The position numbers were made by a program, and so were the translations under genes. Shown in pieces: positions 17,359 to 24,756 of a DNA stretch of 46,373 nt. This DNA is from Paenibacillus sinensis (GTDB taxonomy: Bacteria; Bacillota; Bacilli; Paenibacillales; Paenibacillaceae). The DNA lies in the NCBI RefSeq assembly GCF_019904155.1, contig NZ_JAHCMB010000013.1:1-46373 (forward strand). The letters run 5' to 3'. The notes beneath the pieces were generated by a model. The model made no database searches, was not told the DNA's origin, and saw only the letters and a program-made list of their open reading frames with translations. Position 1 is the first letter of the stretch. Each line of letters starts with the position of its first letter.

Positions 17359-18777
17359 ATGCCATCATCCATCGAACCGATCATTCATATCGATCAGGAG
17401 CTGTGTACCGGCTGCAGACGCTGCGCGTCTGTATGCCCGGTCGATGCCATTATTGGTGAACGGAGAAGTCCCCAATCGGTTGATCCGGAACGCTGCGTTA
17501 TTTGCGGACAATGCGTGCAGGTATGCAGCGCCTATGCTGCCGAAGGCGATCCCAGAATGACCACCGCGACCCGCAGTGATAAGCTGCGGCAGAGAGGCCA
17601 GCTTCAGAGCGTGAACGAGCCTTTATTCGCCGCGTATTCAGCCGGACACGCGCCGAAGCTGCGCGAGGCGCTGGATGATCCGAAGCGCTTCAACATCGTG
17701 CAGTGCGCACCCGTTATCCGTGTGTCGCTTGCCGAGGAATTCGGCATGCCGTTCGGAACGCTGACGCCGGGGAAGATGGCCTCAGCTCTAAGACGAGTGG
17801 GCTTCGACCGGATCTATGATACCAATTTCGGAGCGGACGTTACGATTATGGAGGAGGGAGCCGAGCTGATCGGCCGGGTGATGGCTGGCGAGGCGCTGCC
17901 GATGTTCACCTCCTGCTGTCCGGCCTGGGTGAAGCATGCCGAGACAGCAGCGCCTCATCTTCTGCATCATCTCTCCAGCTGCAAGTCCCCGATGCAGATG
18001 GTTGGCGCACTGGCCAAGACATATGGCGCCAAGGCCGAAGGCGTCTCCCCGGGCGACATGTTCAGCGTGGCGGTGATGCCCTGTACCTGCAAGAAATTCG
18101 AGTCAAGCCGGGAAGAGATGACGGTTGACGGACAACGTGAAGTCGACCTGGTTATCACGACAAGAGAACTGGCTCAGCTTATCAAGGATAAAGGCATTGA
18201 TTTCAACAATCTGCCCGACGAGCCGTTCGATTCTCCGCTTGGCCTGTATTCGGGCGCGGGGACGATTTTCGGGGCGACAGGCGGTGTGATGGAAGCCGCA
18301 ATCCGTACCGGATATGAGCTGGTGACGCATCAGGCCCTTCCTGATCTGCGGCTGGAGTTTATCAGAGGAGATGAAGGGCTCCGCACGGCAACGGTACAGC
18401 TCGGGGATTTGGAGCTGAAGGTCGCCATTGTGGCGGGGCTCAAATACGTCCACAGCATTCTGGAGGAAGTGTCAAAGGGCGAAAGCCCGTATCATTTCAT
18501 CGAAGTGATGGCATGTCCGGAAGGCTGCGTCAGCGGCGGCGGGCAGCCGAAGCTGCTGCTGGAGAGAGACCGCAAGGCCGCATATGCGGCCAGAAAGGCA
18601 TCGATCTACAGTCATGATTCCACATTGAAAATACGCAAATCGCATGAGAATCCGGCCATTGTCAAATTGTATGATGATTATTTGGGCGAGCCGTTAGGCG
18701 AGGTGTCCCATCATCTGCTGCATACGAAGTTCTGCTCAAGAAGCCCTAAGTCCAGCGGTATGATGTCAAGTCCCTGA
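17359..18777 (+). CDS. hydA: [FeFe]-hydrogenase catalytic subunit, M2 type (HydA)
   Basis: Interconverts protons and H2 at an H-cluster. The 472-residue protein has two N-terminal [4Fe-4S] motifs (C16-C19-C22-C26 and C46-C49-C52-C56), then the H-cluster domain. L1 is FTSCCPAW (C186, C187), L2 is MPCTCKKFE (C242), L3 is EVMACPEGCVSGGGQP (C386, C390). The proton-path residues GADVTIMEE and SSCKSP are also present. The Cys244 in L2 (MPCTC) is unusual, as most enzymes have Ala or Ser there. No signal peptide, so cytoplasmic. AGAAGG precedes ATG 17359, 33 bases after the first ferredoxin gene. The stop codon lies within a 9-base repeat found again beyond the IS110 remnant. Confidence 0.95.
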   Translation: MPSSIEPIIHIDQELCTGCRRCASVCPVDAIIGERRSPQSVDPERCVICGQCVQVCSAYAAEGDPRMTTATRSDKLRQRGQLQSVNEPLFAAYSAGHAPKLREALDDPKRFNIVQCAPVIRVSLAEEFGMPFGTLTPGKMASALRRVGFDRIYDTNFGADVTIMEEGAELIGRVMAGEALPMFTSCCPAWVKHAETAAPHLLHHLSSCKSPMQMVGALAKTYGAKAEGVSPGDMFSVAVMPCTCKKFESSREEMTVDGQREVDLVITTRELAQLIKDKGIDFNNLPDEPFDSPLGLYSGAGTIFGATGGVMEAAIRTGYELVTHQALPDLRLEFIRGDEGLRTATVQLGDLELKVAIVAGLKYVHSILEEVSKGESPYHFIEVMACPEGCVSGGGQPKLLLERDRKAAYAARKASIYSHDSTLKIRKSHENPAIVKLYDDYLGEPLGEVSHHLLHTKFCSRSPKSSGMMSSP

Positions 18778-18917
18778 GTTGTGCGAATTGGAAATTTCCC
18801 AGGCTCATCAAGGAAGAAGTCACGAAAAAAAGGCGCATCGAAACAAACCCAGCTGAAAATTCAATCATATACCAGAATTTTACTGGGAATTTACTGAAGG
18901 ACTTGGCGAAGAAGGCG

Positions 18918-19807
18918 TTAATGCTTCGCGCTATTCACCTTCCTTCGAGGCGTATAGAGTTGGCTGTTGCGTAGCCGCACATCGACCAGACGCACGAGTT
19001 TTCTTGCCGTTAAGACGAGGGCGCGTTTGTGTTGATTTCTGGGCACTTCGTTATATTTCTTCCGGTAGTACACACCGAATTCCTCATCGCGCAATCGAAC
19101 CGAGTTCCCGGCGGCGTAGACCTTGCCGATGCCGGGCACTGACAGGAGGCACTGCGCGCCCGGGATGCCGTCCAGAATGCGTTCAATGGCCTTGTCCAGA
19201 TCCTTGAGTTGCTTCTGGATGCTGCGAATGGACTCGATGGACGTGCCGAGCACAAGGTCAATGGAATCTTCCACGACCTTCGATAACCGGTAGGAGGCGC
19301 GGGCGGCTTGCTGGATGCAGCGAGCCACGCGTTCAGGGTCGGGGAAGCGATTCCGCCCCTTGTCCCGCAGATAGTCAGCCAGGTCGGTAACATTCATCTC
19401 GGCAATGTCATCGAGGCTGAACTTCTCCGAGAGCATTTCCATGAGGGCGTGGCCGAATACCGAACTGTCCACTTCGGTGGTGAAGGCATTGCACTTGTAG
19501 AACAGGTTCTGCAAGAAGTATTGCTTCTCCCGAGCGAGGTTGTGTACCAGGTGGAACCGCATGCGCGTGAGGCGCTGGAGCGCGATATACTGCTCCTGCA
19601 TGACGAGGGTGGTCGTCAGGCGGCCGAAGCGAAGGCGATCCGCAATGACCCAGGCATCCAGACGGTCGGTCTTGTCCATGTCAGCGTAGGCTTCGCGGAA
19701 CTTGCAGATGAGCTTGGGGTTCAGCGTAAACACCTTGGTCTTGCGCTCACGAAGTGCCGGGTCCTGGTGGCTTGGGAGCTCACGTCAATTCCGACAAAAA
19801 GCTTCAA
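18918..19807 (-). pseudogene. IS110 transposase, lacking both catalytic regions
   Basis: The start is intact: on the minus strand AGGAGG precedes TTG 19807, giving MKLFVGIDVSSQA, the first strand of the RuvC-like DEDD domain. The frame then shifts at about 19765 and resumes in another frame as DPALRERKTK and TLNPKLICKFREAYADMDKTDRLDAW. About 60 residues of the DEDD domain are therefore missing. The C-terminal Tnp domain also has a precise in-frame loss: PGIGKVYAAG runs straight into NSVRLRDEEFG, dropping the segment that in the family holds KYAGL...QSG with the catalytic Ser. The remaining 271-residue frame (18918-19733) cannot be an active recombinase. Confidence 0.85.
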
Positions 19808-20092
19808 GGGAAATTCCTCCTTTCCTTTAGGGATTGAGGGAATGGACGCTCCGGGATGCCTCCGGCGCACGCGCCCAACCGCACCCTCGCGTATGAGAAC
19901 ACGCTTCGGTCCATGAGCTGCCCTGGGTCTGCTAAAGCCAGGCATGGGCTGCCGAAGGGAACAGCCAGCGGGTAAGAAGTTCGGACGCGTACCGGAGAAA
20001 CAGACTTAAGAAGTAGACGAGACTACGGGAGGCGCAAGAATATCCCCGAATGAATCCTAAGATTCATTGTCCAGAAGCACGCCGGAAAGTCC
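19808..20092 (-). other. Possible IS110 bridge-RNA region (remnant)
   Basis: Non-coding sequence upstream of the transposase start. In IS110-group elements this end encodes the bridge RNA that pairs with donor and target DNA. Short inverted segments are visible, for example GGCAGCCC...GGGCAGC on the minus strand near 19910-19955 and GAATC...GATTC at 20052-20066. No gene is seen. The RNA itself is an inference from family knowledge; no loop pairing was worked out. Confidence 0.25.
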
Positions 20093-20216
20093 AGTCCCTG
20101 ATTCGATGTTCAAGGAGCAAGTGACTGGTAAATCTTCGAGTGGCCGCTAGTCCTCTCGGGGACTGGAAATTAGCTTATACAGGGCTTTTGAAAATACTAT
20201 ACGAGGAGGAGTAGTG

Positions 20217-20801
20217 ATGAACAGCTTTGTACTGGCTGATCCGGGCAAATGCATCGGCTGTCATACTTGCGAGGCAGCCTGTATTGTCGCCCATTCGGAT
20301 CAGCGGATTTTTGAGGCGGGTGACGAAGAAGTGGTCTATTATCCGCGATTGACCGTTGTGGAGACGGAGGATGTGACCGCCCCTGTTCAGTGCAGACACT
20401 GTGAGGATGCCCCCTGCGCCAATGTCTGTCCGAACGGATCGATCACGAACCGGGATCACAGCATTTTTATTAATCAGGATACATGCATTGGCTGCAAGAC
20501 CTGCGCCGTTGTGTGTCCTTATGGGGCAATCACCATGGTTGCCGCCTACCATGAAGGGCGGAAGCAGCTGCAGCGCGGCCTTCGCGTTCAATCCGGGAAT
20601 GTCTGGAGCCAAAAGGCCAGAATGGTCGCGAACAAATGCGATTTATGCGAAGATACCGGAGCCGGACCGGAATGTGTGCGGGTGTGTCCGACTCATGCGC
20701 TTCAGTTCGTCGATGCCTCACAGATAGATGAGTCAATCGCCCGGAAGCGGACGGATACGGTGCAGATGCTGCAATCGTATGGAGGATTTGGCGGCTACTA
20801 A
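20217..20801 (+). CDS. HydN/HycB-like four-cluster ferredoxin subunit 2
   Basis: A second electron-transfer subunit, 194 residues, with the same four-cluster plan: CIGCHTCEAAC near the start, CRHCEDAPCANVCP, CIGCKTCAVVCP and CDLC plus CVRVCP. Compared with subunit 1 it has a shorter final loop and a longer C-terminal tail that ends SYGGFGGY. Two HycB-type proteins beside one FdhF and one HydA is the HDCR subunit set; the tail might be an assembly element, but that is inference. ATG 20217 is preferred over GTG 20214 because GAGGAGGA lies 6 bases upstream. It follows the IS110 remnant and starts the run moaA-aspartase-hydF. Confidence 0.9.
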   Translation: MNSFVLADPGKCIGCHTCEAACIVAHSDQRIFEAGDEEVVYYPRLTVVETEDVTAPVQCRHCEDAPCANVCPNGSITNRDHSIFINQDTCIGCKTCAVVCPYGAITMVAAYHEGRKQLQRGLRVQSGNVWSQKARMVANKCDLCEDTGAGPECVRVCPTHALQFVDASQIDESIARKRTDTVQMLQSYGGFGGY

Positions 20802-20838
20802 TACATCGGGGTACTAACCGGAAAGCAAGGTGAACAAT

Positions 20839-21891
20839 GTGACCGATCGGCTGGTCGATTCTTTTGGCCGTGTGCATAATTATGTCCGCATTTCCGTTAC
20901 GGACCTCTGTAATTTGGGCTGTCAATATTGCAGACCGGGAAGCTCTCTTGGCTGCAAGGTGAAGTCGGAGCTGCTCAGTTTTGACCAATTGGCGGCGCTT
21001 GTTGAGGTTCTGGCCCATATGGGGGTCACGAAGGTTAGGCTGACCGGAGGCGAACCGCTGCTGCGTCCCCGGCTGGAGGCGCTCATCGGAAGACTGAGCC
21101 GAATTAAAGGAATCAGCCAAATCGGGCTGACCACCAACGGGATGCTCCTGGGGCCAAGGGCTTCTCTGCTTAGGCAGGCTGGATTAACCGACGTCAACAT
21201 CAGCATCGATTCACTGGTGCCGGAACGGTATGCCGGAATAACAGGCGGCGGAGATTTCAACAGGGTGATCAAGTCGATTGAAAGCTCATGCAAAGCGGGG
21301 TTTGACAAGGTCAAGCTCAACGTTGTGCTGATGCATGGAGTGAATGATGACGAAATTGAAGCTTTTTTAAAGCTAACGGTTAACTACCCGCTCTTCATCC
21401 GCTTCATTGAATACATGCCGATCGGAGACCGGATTCAGGATTGGAGATCGGAGTATATGCCGGCGGAGAGTATTCTGATGCGCTGTGAGGAAAAGGGCTG
21501 GCAGATTGAACCGGCCGGAGGCAGCGGAAGTACTGGTAGCACCGGCGGGCTAAAGGATGAGCTTCAGGAGGAGCATGAGATATCGGGGCCGGCAAGGTAC
21601 TACCGGATCGCAGGGGCTGCGGGGGAGTTCGGTTTGATCAGCCCGGTCAGCCGGCATTTCTGCGGGAGCTGCAACCGGCTCAGAATTACGGCGAACGGCT
21701 GCGTCAAGCCTTGTCTCTATTGGAACGAGGAATGGGATTTGAAGCCATACATCGGTGATGAAGAGGGGCTGCGGCGCATACTCCTCCAATCGCTGGCGAG
21801 CAAGCCGCTGCGCCATGAAATGACGATCGTGCCGAAAGACATTGCCTCCCAGCCGTATACACTGCGCCAAATGTCGCAGATCGGAGGGTGA
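20839..21891 (+). CDS. moaA: GTP 3',8-cyclase MoaA
   Basis: Radical SAM enzyme for the first step of molybdopterin synthesis, which formate dehydrogenase needs. The SAM cluster motif is CNLGCQYC (C24, C28, C31). The C-terminal substrate cluster is CGSC followed by 13 residues and Cys in CVKPC. The essential C-terminal Gly-Gly (QIGG) is present. The start is taken as GTG 20839, with AAGG 8 bases upstream, giving the classic MTDRLVDSFGR; GTG 20830 is the alternative. A Gly/Ser/Thr-rich linker (near residue 220) is longer than usual. The stop overlaps the ribosome binding site of the next gene. No other molybdopterin genes are in the window. Confidence 0.93.
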   Translation: MTDRLVDSFGRVHNYVRISVTDLCNLGCQYCRPGSSLGCKVKSELLSFDQLAALVEVLAHMGVTKVRLTGGEPLLRPRLEALIGRLSRIKGISQIGLTTNGMLLGPRASLLRQAGLTDVNISIDSLVPERYAGITGGGDFNRVIKSIESSCKAGFDKVKLNVVLMHGVNDDEIEAFLKLTVNYPLFIRFIEYMPIGDRIQDWRSEYMPAESILMRCEEKGWQIEPAGGSGSTGSTGGLKDELQEEHEISGPARYYRIAGAAGEFGLISPVSRHFCGSCNRLRITANGCVKPCLYWNEEWDLKPYIGDEEGLRRILLQSLASKPLRHEMTIVPKDIASQPYTLRQMSQIGG

Positions 21892-21898
21892 TGCGCAA

Positions 21899-23371
21899 AT
21901 GTGCGACAAGAGCGTTGAGAGTGGCAAGAGCAGCAAGAGCAGCAAGAGCGAAGAATCAATGTTTCGTGTGGAAAAAGACATATTAGGCTCTGCTTCCGTT
22001 CCAAAGGACGCCTATTACGGGATTCATACCTTGAGAGCCAGGGACAACTTCCCGATCAGCGGCCGGCCGGTCAACCGCCGGATCATACACGCTCTGGTAC
22101 TAGTCAAAAAAGCTGCGGCCAAAGTGAACGGCAGGCTCGGTTATTTGGCCGAATCCGTCTCCGGCGCGATTCAGGCCGCCTGCGATGAGCTGCTGTCCGG
22201 CATGCTGGATGACCAGTTCCTGACAGACGCTTACCAGGGTGGAGCGGGGACGAGCACTAATATGAATGTGAATGAAGTGATCGCGAGCCGCGCAATCGAG
22301 CATTTGGAAGGGACCAGGGGCGATTATCGGCTGATCCATCCGATCGATCACGTCAATCTCCACCAATCGACGAATGATGTGTATCCGACCGCGCTCCGGA
22401 TTGCCGCCATTCCGCTGCTGCGTACGCTGAGCGGCCAGCTGGCGCTGCTGCAGGAAGGGCTGCAGATGAAGGAGAAGGAATTTGCCGACATCATGAGGCT
22501 TGGACGGACTCAGCTGATGGACGCGCTGCCGATTATGGCCGGCCACAGCTTCGGCGCGTATGCCAAAGCCGTGGCGCGGGACCGCTGGCGGCTCTATAAA
22601 GCGGAGGAACGGCTGCGCGAGATCAACCTCGGCGGGACGGCGGTAGGCACCGGCATGAATGCGCCGCTGCCTTATGTGTACGGCGCTGCCGAGGAGCTTC
22701 GGGAAATGAGTGGGCTTGGATTAAGCCGCAGCGATTTCCCGATGGATGTTACGCAGAATATGGATGTATTCGTTGAGGTATCCGGGCTGCTCAAAGCCTC
22801 GGCAGTGAATCTGCTGAAGATCTCGGGCGACTTCAGGCTGTTGAATTCCGGACCGGACGGAGGGATCGGCGAATACAAGCTCCCCTCTGTGCAAGTCGGT
22901 TCTTCCCTCATGCCCGGCAAGGTCAATCCCGTCATCGCCGAGATGGCAGGGAGCGTCTCTATGAGGGTTATAGCCAATGATACGGCTATAACCCTTGCTG
23001 CGGCATCCGGACAGCTCGAACTGAACGCGTTCATTCCTTTGATCGCCGAGTCGCTCCTGGAATCGCTTGAGCTGATGACGCATGCCGTACCGGTGTTTCT
23101 TGAACGATGTGTTGCTGGAATAGAGCTGGACCGTGACCGATGCAGCGATCACTTGATTCGCTCGGGCGTCATGGCTGCCGCCGCTGTGCCGTATGTCGGG
23201 TATGATGCGGCAGCTGAGCTGCACAAGGAAGCTGCGGCAACGGGCAGGACGCTTGCCGAGCTGCTGCGGGAGCGGGAGGGAATGACGGAGAGGGAGGCCT
23301 CCGCGGTTCTTCAGCAGCATCAATCAGTGAAGCCGGGCATTCCGGGGCGGACAGAATCTGACTCACTATAA
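21899..23371 (+). CDS. aspA: Aspartate ammonia-lyase-like protein of the hydrogenase cluster
   Basis: Member of the aspartase/fumarase superfamily, 490 residues, expected to split aspartate into fumarate and ammonia. Motifs are QSTNDVYPTA, GRTQLMDALP and the mobile catalytic-loop signature GSSLMPGKVNP (about residue 340). GGAGGGTG precedes ATG 21899, so the protein starts MCDKSVESGKSSKSSKSEES before the normal domain (MFRVEKDILG). The Ser/Lys tail comes from a 9-base tandem repeat. The gene overlaps neither moaA nor hydF but lies within a few bases of both. Aspartase genes do occur beside hydE/F/G in other bacteria, and a role in supplying nitrogen for the azadithiolate bridge has been proposed. 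Confidence 0.88.
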   Translation: MCDKSVESGKSSKSSKSEESMFRVEKDILGSASVPKDAYYGIHTLRARDNFPISGRPVNRRIIHALVLVKKAAAKVNGRLGYLAESVSGAIQAACDELLSGMLDDQFLTDAYQGGAGTSTNMNVNEVIASRAIEHLEGTRGDYRLIHPIDHVNLHQSTNDVYPTALRIAAIPLLRTLSGQLALLQEGLQMKEKEFADIMRLGRTQLMDALPIMAGHSFGAYAKAVARDRWRLYKAEERLREINLGGTAVGTGMNAPLPYVYGAAEELREMSGLGLSRSDFPMDVTQNMDVFVEVSGLLKASAVNLLKISGDFRLLNSGPDGGIGEYKLPSVQVGSSLMPGKVNPVIAEMAGSVSMRVIANDTAITLAAASGQLELNAFIPLIAESLLESLELMTHAVPVFLERCVAGIELDRDRCSDHLIRSGVMAAAAVPYVGYDAAAELHKEAAATGRTLAELLREREGMTEREASAVLQQHQSVKPGIPGRTESDSL

Positions 23372-23397
23372 TGAAGGAAGCGGAAGGGCGAAGTCCG

Positions 23398-24648
23398 ATG
23401 AATATGAATAACACTCCTCGTGGAGAGCGTCCGCATATTGCCGTGTTCGGCCGATGCAATGCCGGCAAATCCAGCGTCATCAATGCGCTTGCCGGTCAAC
23501 CTATTTCAATTGTCTCACCGGTAAGCGGAACAACGACCGATCCGGTCTTTCAGCCAATGGAGCTGCTCCCAGTGGGACCTGTCGTATTGATCGATACGGC
23601 GGGGATGGATGATACGGGTGAGCTGGGGCGGCAGCGTGTTCAACGATCTATGGGGATTTTGGATCGAACCGATCTGGCGCTGCTCGTTGTCGATGCCGCT
23701 GCCGAGGCCGGGGAAATCGAACAAGAGCTGATGAAGACGATGGCTGACAAGGGGATTCCGGCAATTGTTCTGCTCAACAAGGCTGATCTGTTGAAAGGAG
23801 GAGGCATTGAAGAGGCAGGCGGTCTGGCAGCGGCCAGCATTGCGGCCCGGCTTGGCGTGTCCCCGATACCGGTCAGCGCTTCAACAGGTGCAGGGATCGG
23901 AGAGTTGAAGAAGCGGATCATATCGGTCTTATCCGCTGAGGAAGACCGATACCGGATTGTGGGGGACCTGCTTCAACCCGGAGATACGGCGGTCCTTGTC
24001 GTTCCCATAGACAAAGCAGCGCCCAAAGGGCGGCTTATCCTCCCTCAGCAGCAGACGATACGCGATATTCTGGAATGCGACGCAAGCGCTGTTGTTACAA
24101 AAGAACAAGAGCTGCGTCACACCTTGGATTCCCTCGGGAAGAAGCCCAGCCTTGTTATCACGGACTCCCAGGCATTTCTGAAGGCTGAAGCGGATACGCC
24201 TAGAGATGTGCCGTTGACGTCATTCTCGATTTTATTTGCCCGCTATAAGGGCGATCTCCCCAGTCTGGTCGGCGGTGTTAAGGCAATCGCCCGGCTGCGG
24301 GACGGCGACAGGGTACTAATCGCTGAGGCTTGCAGTCATCACCGGCAGTCCGACGATATCGGCACCGTCAAAATTCCCCGCTGGCTGAGGGAGAACACAG
24401 GCAGACAGCTAAGAATCGAACATGTGTCGGGCCATGATTTCCCTGCGGATCTCGAGCAGTATGCGCTCATTATTCACTGCGGCGCATGCATGCTGAACCG
24501 CAGAGTGATGCAGGGGCGGATTGCGGAAGCGCAGTCGGCGGGCGTGCCGATCGTGAATTATGGCGTGTTCATCGCTTATGTGCAGGGAGTGTTTCCAAGG
24601 GCGATTGAAATGTTCCCGTCCGCGATGATGGCGTGGGAGCAGAGATAG
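23398..24648 (+). CDS. hydF: [FeFe]-hydrogenase maturation GTPase HydF
   Basis: Scaffold and carrier on which the 2Fe subcluster is finished before transfer to HydA. The N-terminal GTPase has the P-loop GRCNAGKSS (18-26), GTTTDP (G2), DTAGMDD (G3) and NKAD (G4). The C-terminal cluster-binding domain carries CSHH and, about 50 residues on, HCGAC, the HydF [4Fe-4S] ligands. ATG 23398 has GGAAGGG 9 bases upstream and gives 416 residues, the normal length. ATG 23371 overlaps the aspA stop but has no ribosome binding site. It is the last gene of the forward run and faces hydG across a shared terminator. Confidence 0.95.
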   Translation: MNMNNTPRGERPHIAVFGRCNAGKSSVINALAGQPISIVSPVSGTTTDPVFQPMELLPVGPVVLIDTAGMDDTGELGRQRVQRSMGILDRTDLALLVVDAAAEAGEIEQELMKTMADKGIPAIVLLNKADLLKGGGIEEAGGLAAASIAARLGVSPIPVSASTGAGIGELKKRIISVLSAEEDRYRIVGDLLQPGDTAVLVVPIDKAAPKGRLILPQQQTIRDILECDASAVVTKEQELRHTLDSLGKKPSLVITDSQAFLKAEADTPRDVPLTSFSILFARYKGDLPSLVGGVKAIARLRDGDRVLIAEACSHHRQSDDIGTVKIPRWLRENTGRQLRIEHVSGHDFPADLEQYALIIHCGACMLNRRVMQGRIAEAQSAGVPIVNYGVFIAYVQGVFPRAIEMFPSAMMAWEQR

Positions 24649-24688
24649 ACCGTGACATCCATACGTTGGCTAAAATAGATACACAAAC

Positions 24689-24736
24689 AGGGACGTTCCC
24701 GGTGCTGTACGTACACAGCGGGGAGCGTCCCTTTTG
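24689..24736. terminator. Terminator between convergent hydF and hydG
   Basis: AGGGACG (24689-24695) pairs with CGTCCCT (24726-24732), extended inward by TTCCC/GGGGA and GCTGT/ACAGC, with TTTT after it on the plus strand. On the minus strand the tail is TGTTTGTGT, weaker. It serves both directions, better for hydF. Confidence 0.8.
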
Positions 24737-24756
24737 TCTGAATTCCGCAAATAAAT

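Larger units (their letters stand above)
18778..20166 (-). mobile_element. Decayed IS110-family insertion sequence
   Basis: A transposase remnant with about 140 bases of non-coding sequence on its 3' side and about 360 bases on its 5' side lies between hydA and the second ferredoxin gene, where an operon would be continuous. IS110 elements lack long terminal inverted repeats and make no regular target duplication, so the limits are estimates. AGTCCCTGA occurs at 18769-18777 (the hydA end) and again at 20093-20101. CCAGTCCC (20091-20098) and GGGACTGG (20159-20166) are inverted. The long 5' non-coding region is where IS110-group elements encode the bridge RNA. Confidence 0.6.

Noticed and set aside
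20830..21891. The radical SAM gene as a hydrogenase-specific maturase
   Set aside because: The second Cys cluster (CX2CX13C), the MTDRLVDSFGR start and the terminal GG are MoaA hallmarks, so it serves molybdopterin synthesis.
21842..21898. Aspartase start at 21842
   Set aside because: This extension lies within moaA in another frame and has no ribosome binding site.
23371..23397. ATG 23371 as hydF start
   Set aside because: It overlaps the aspA stop but has no ribosome binding site; ATG 23398 has a strong one and fits the family length.
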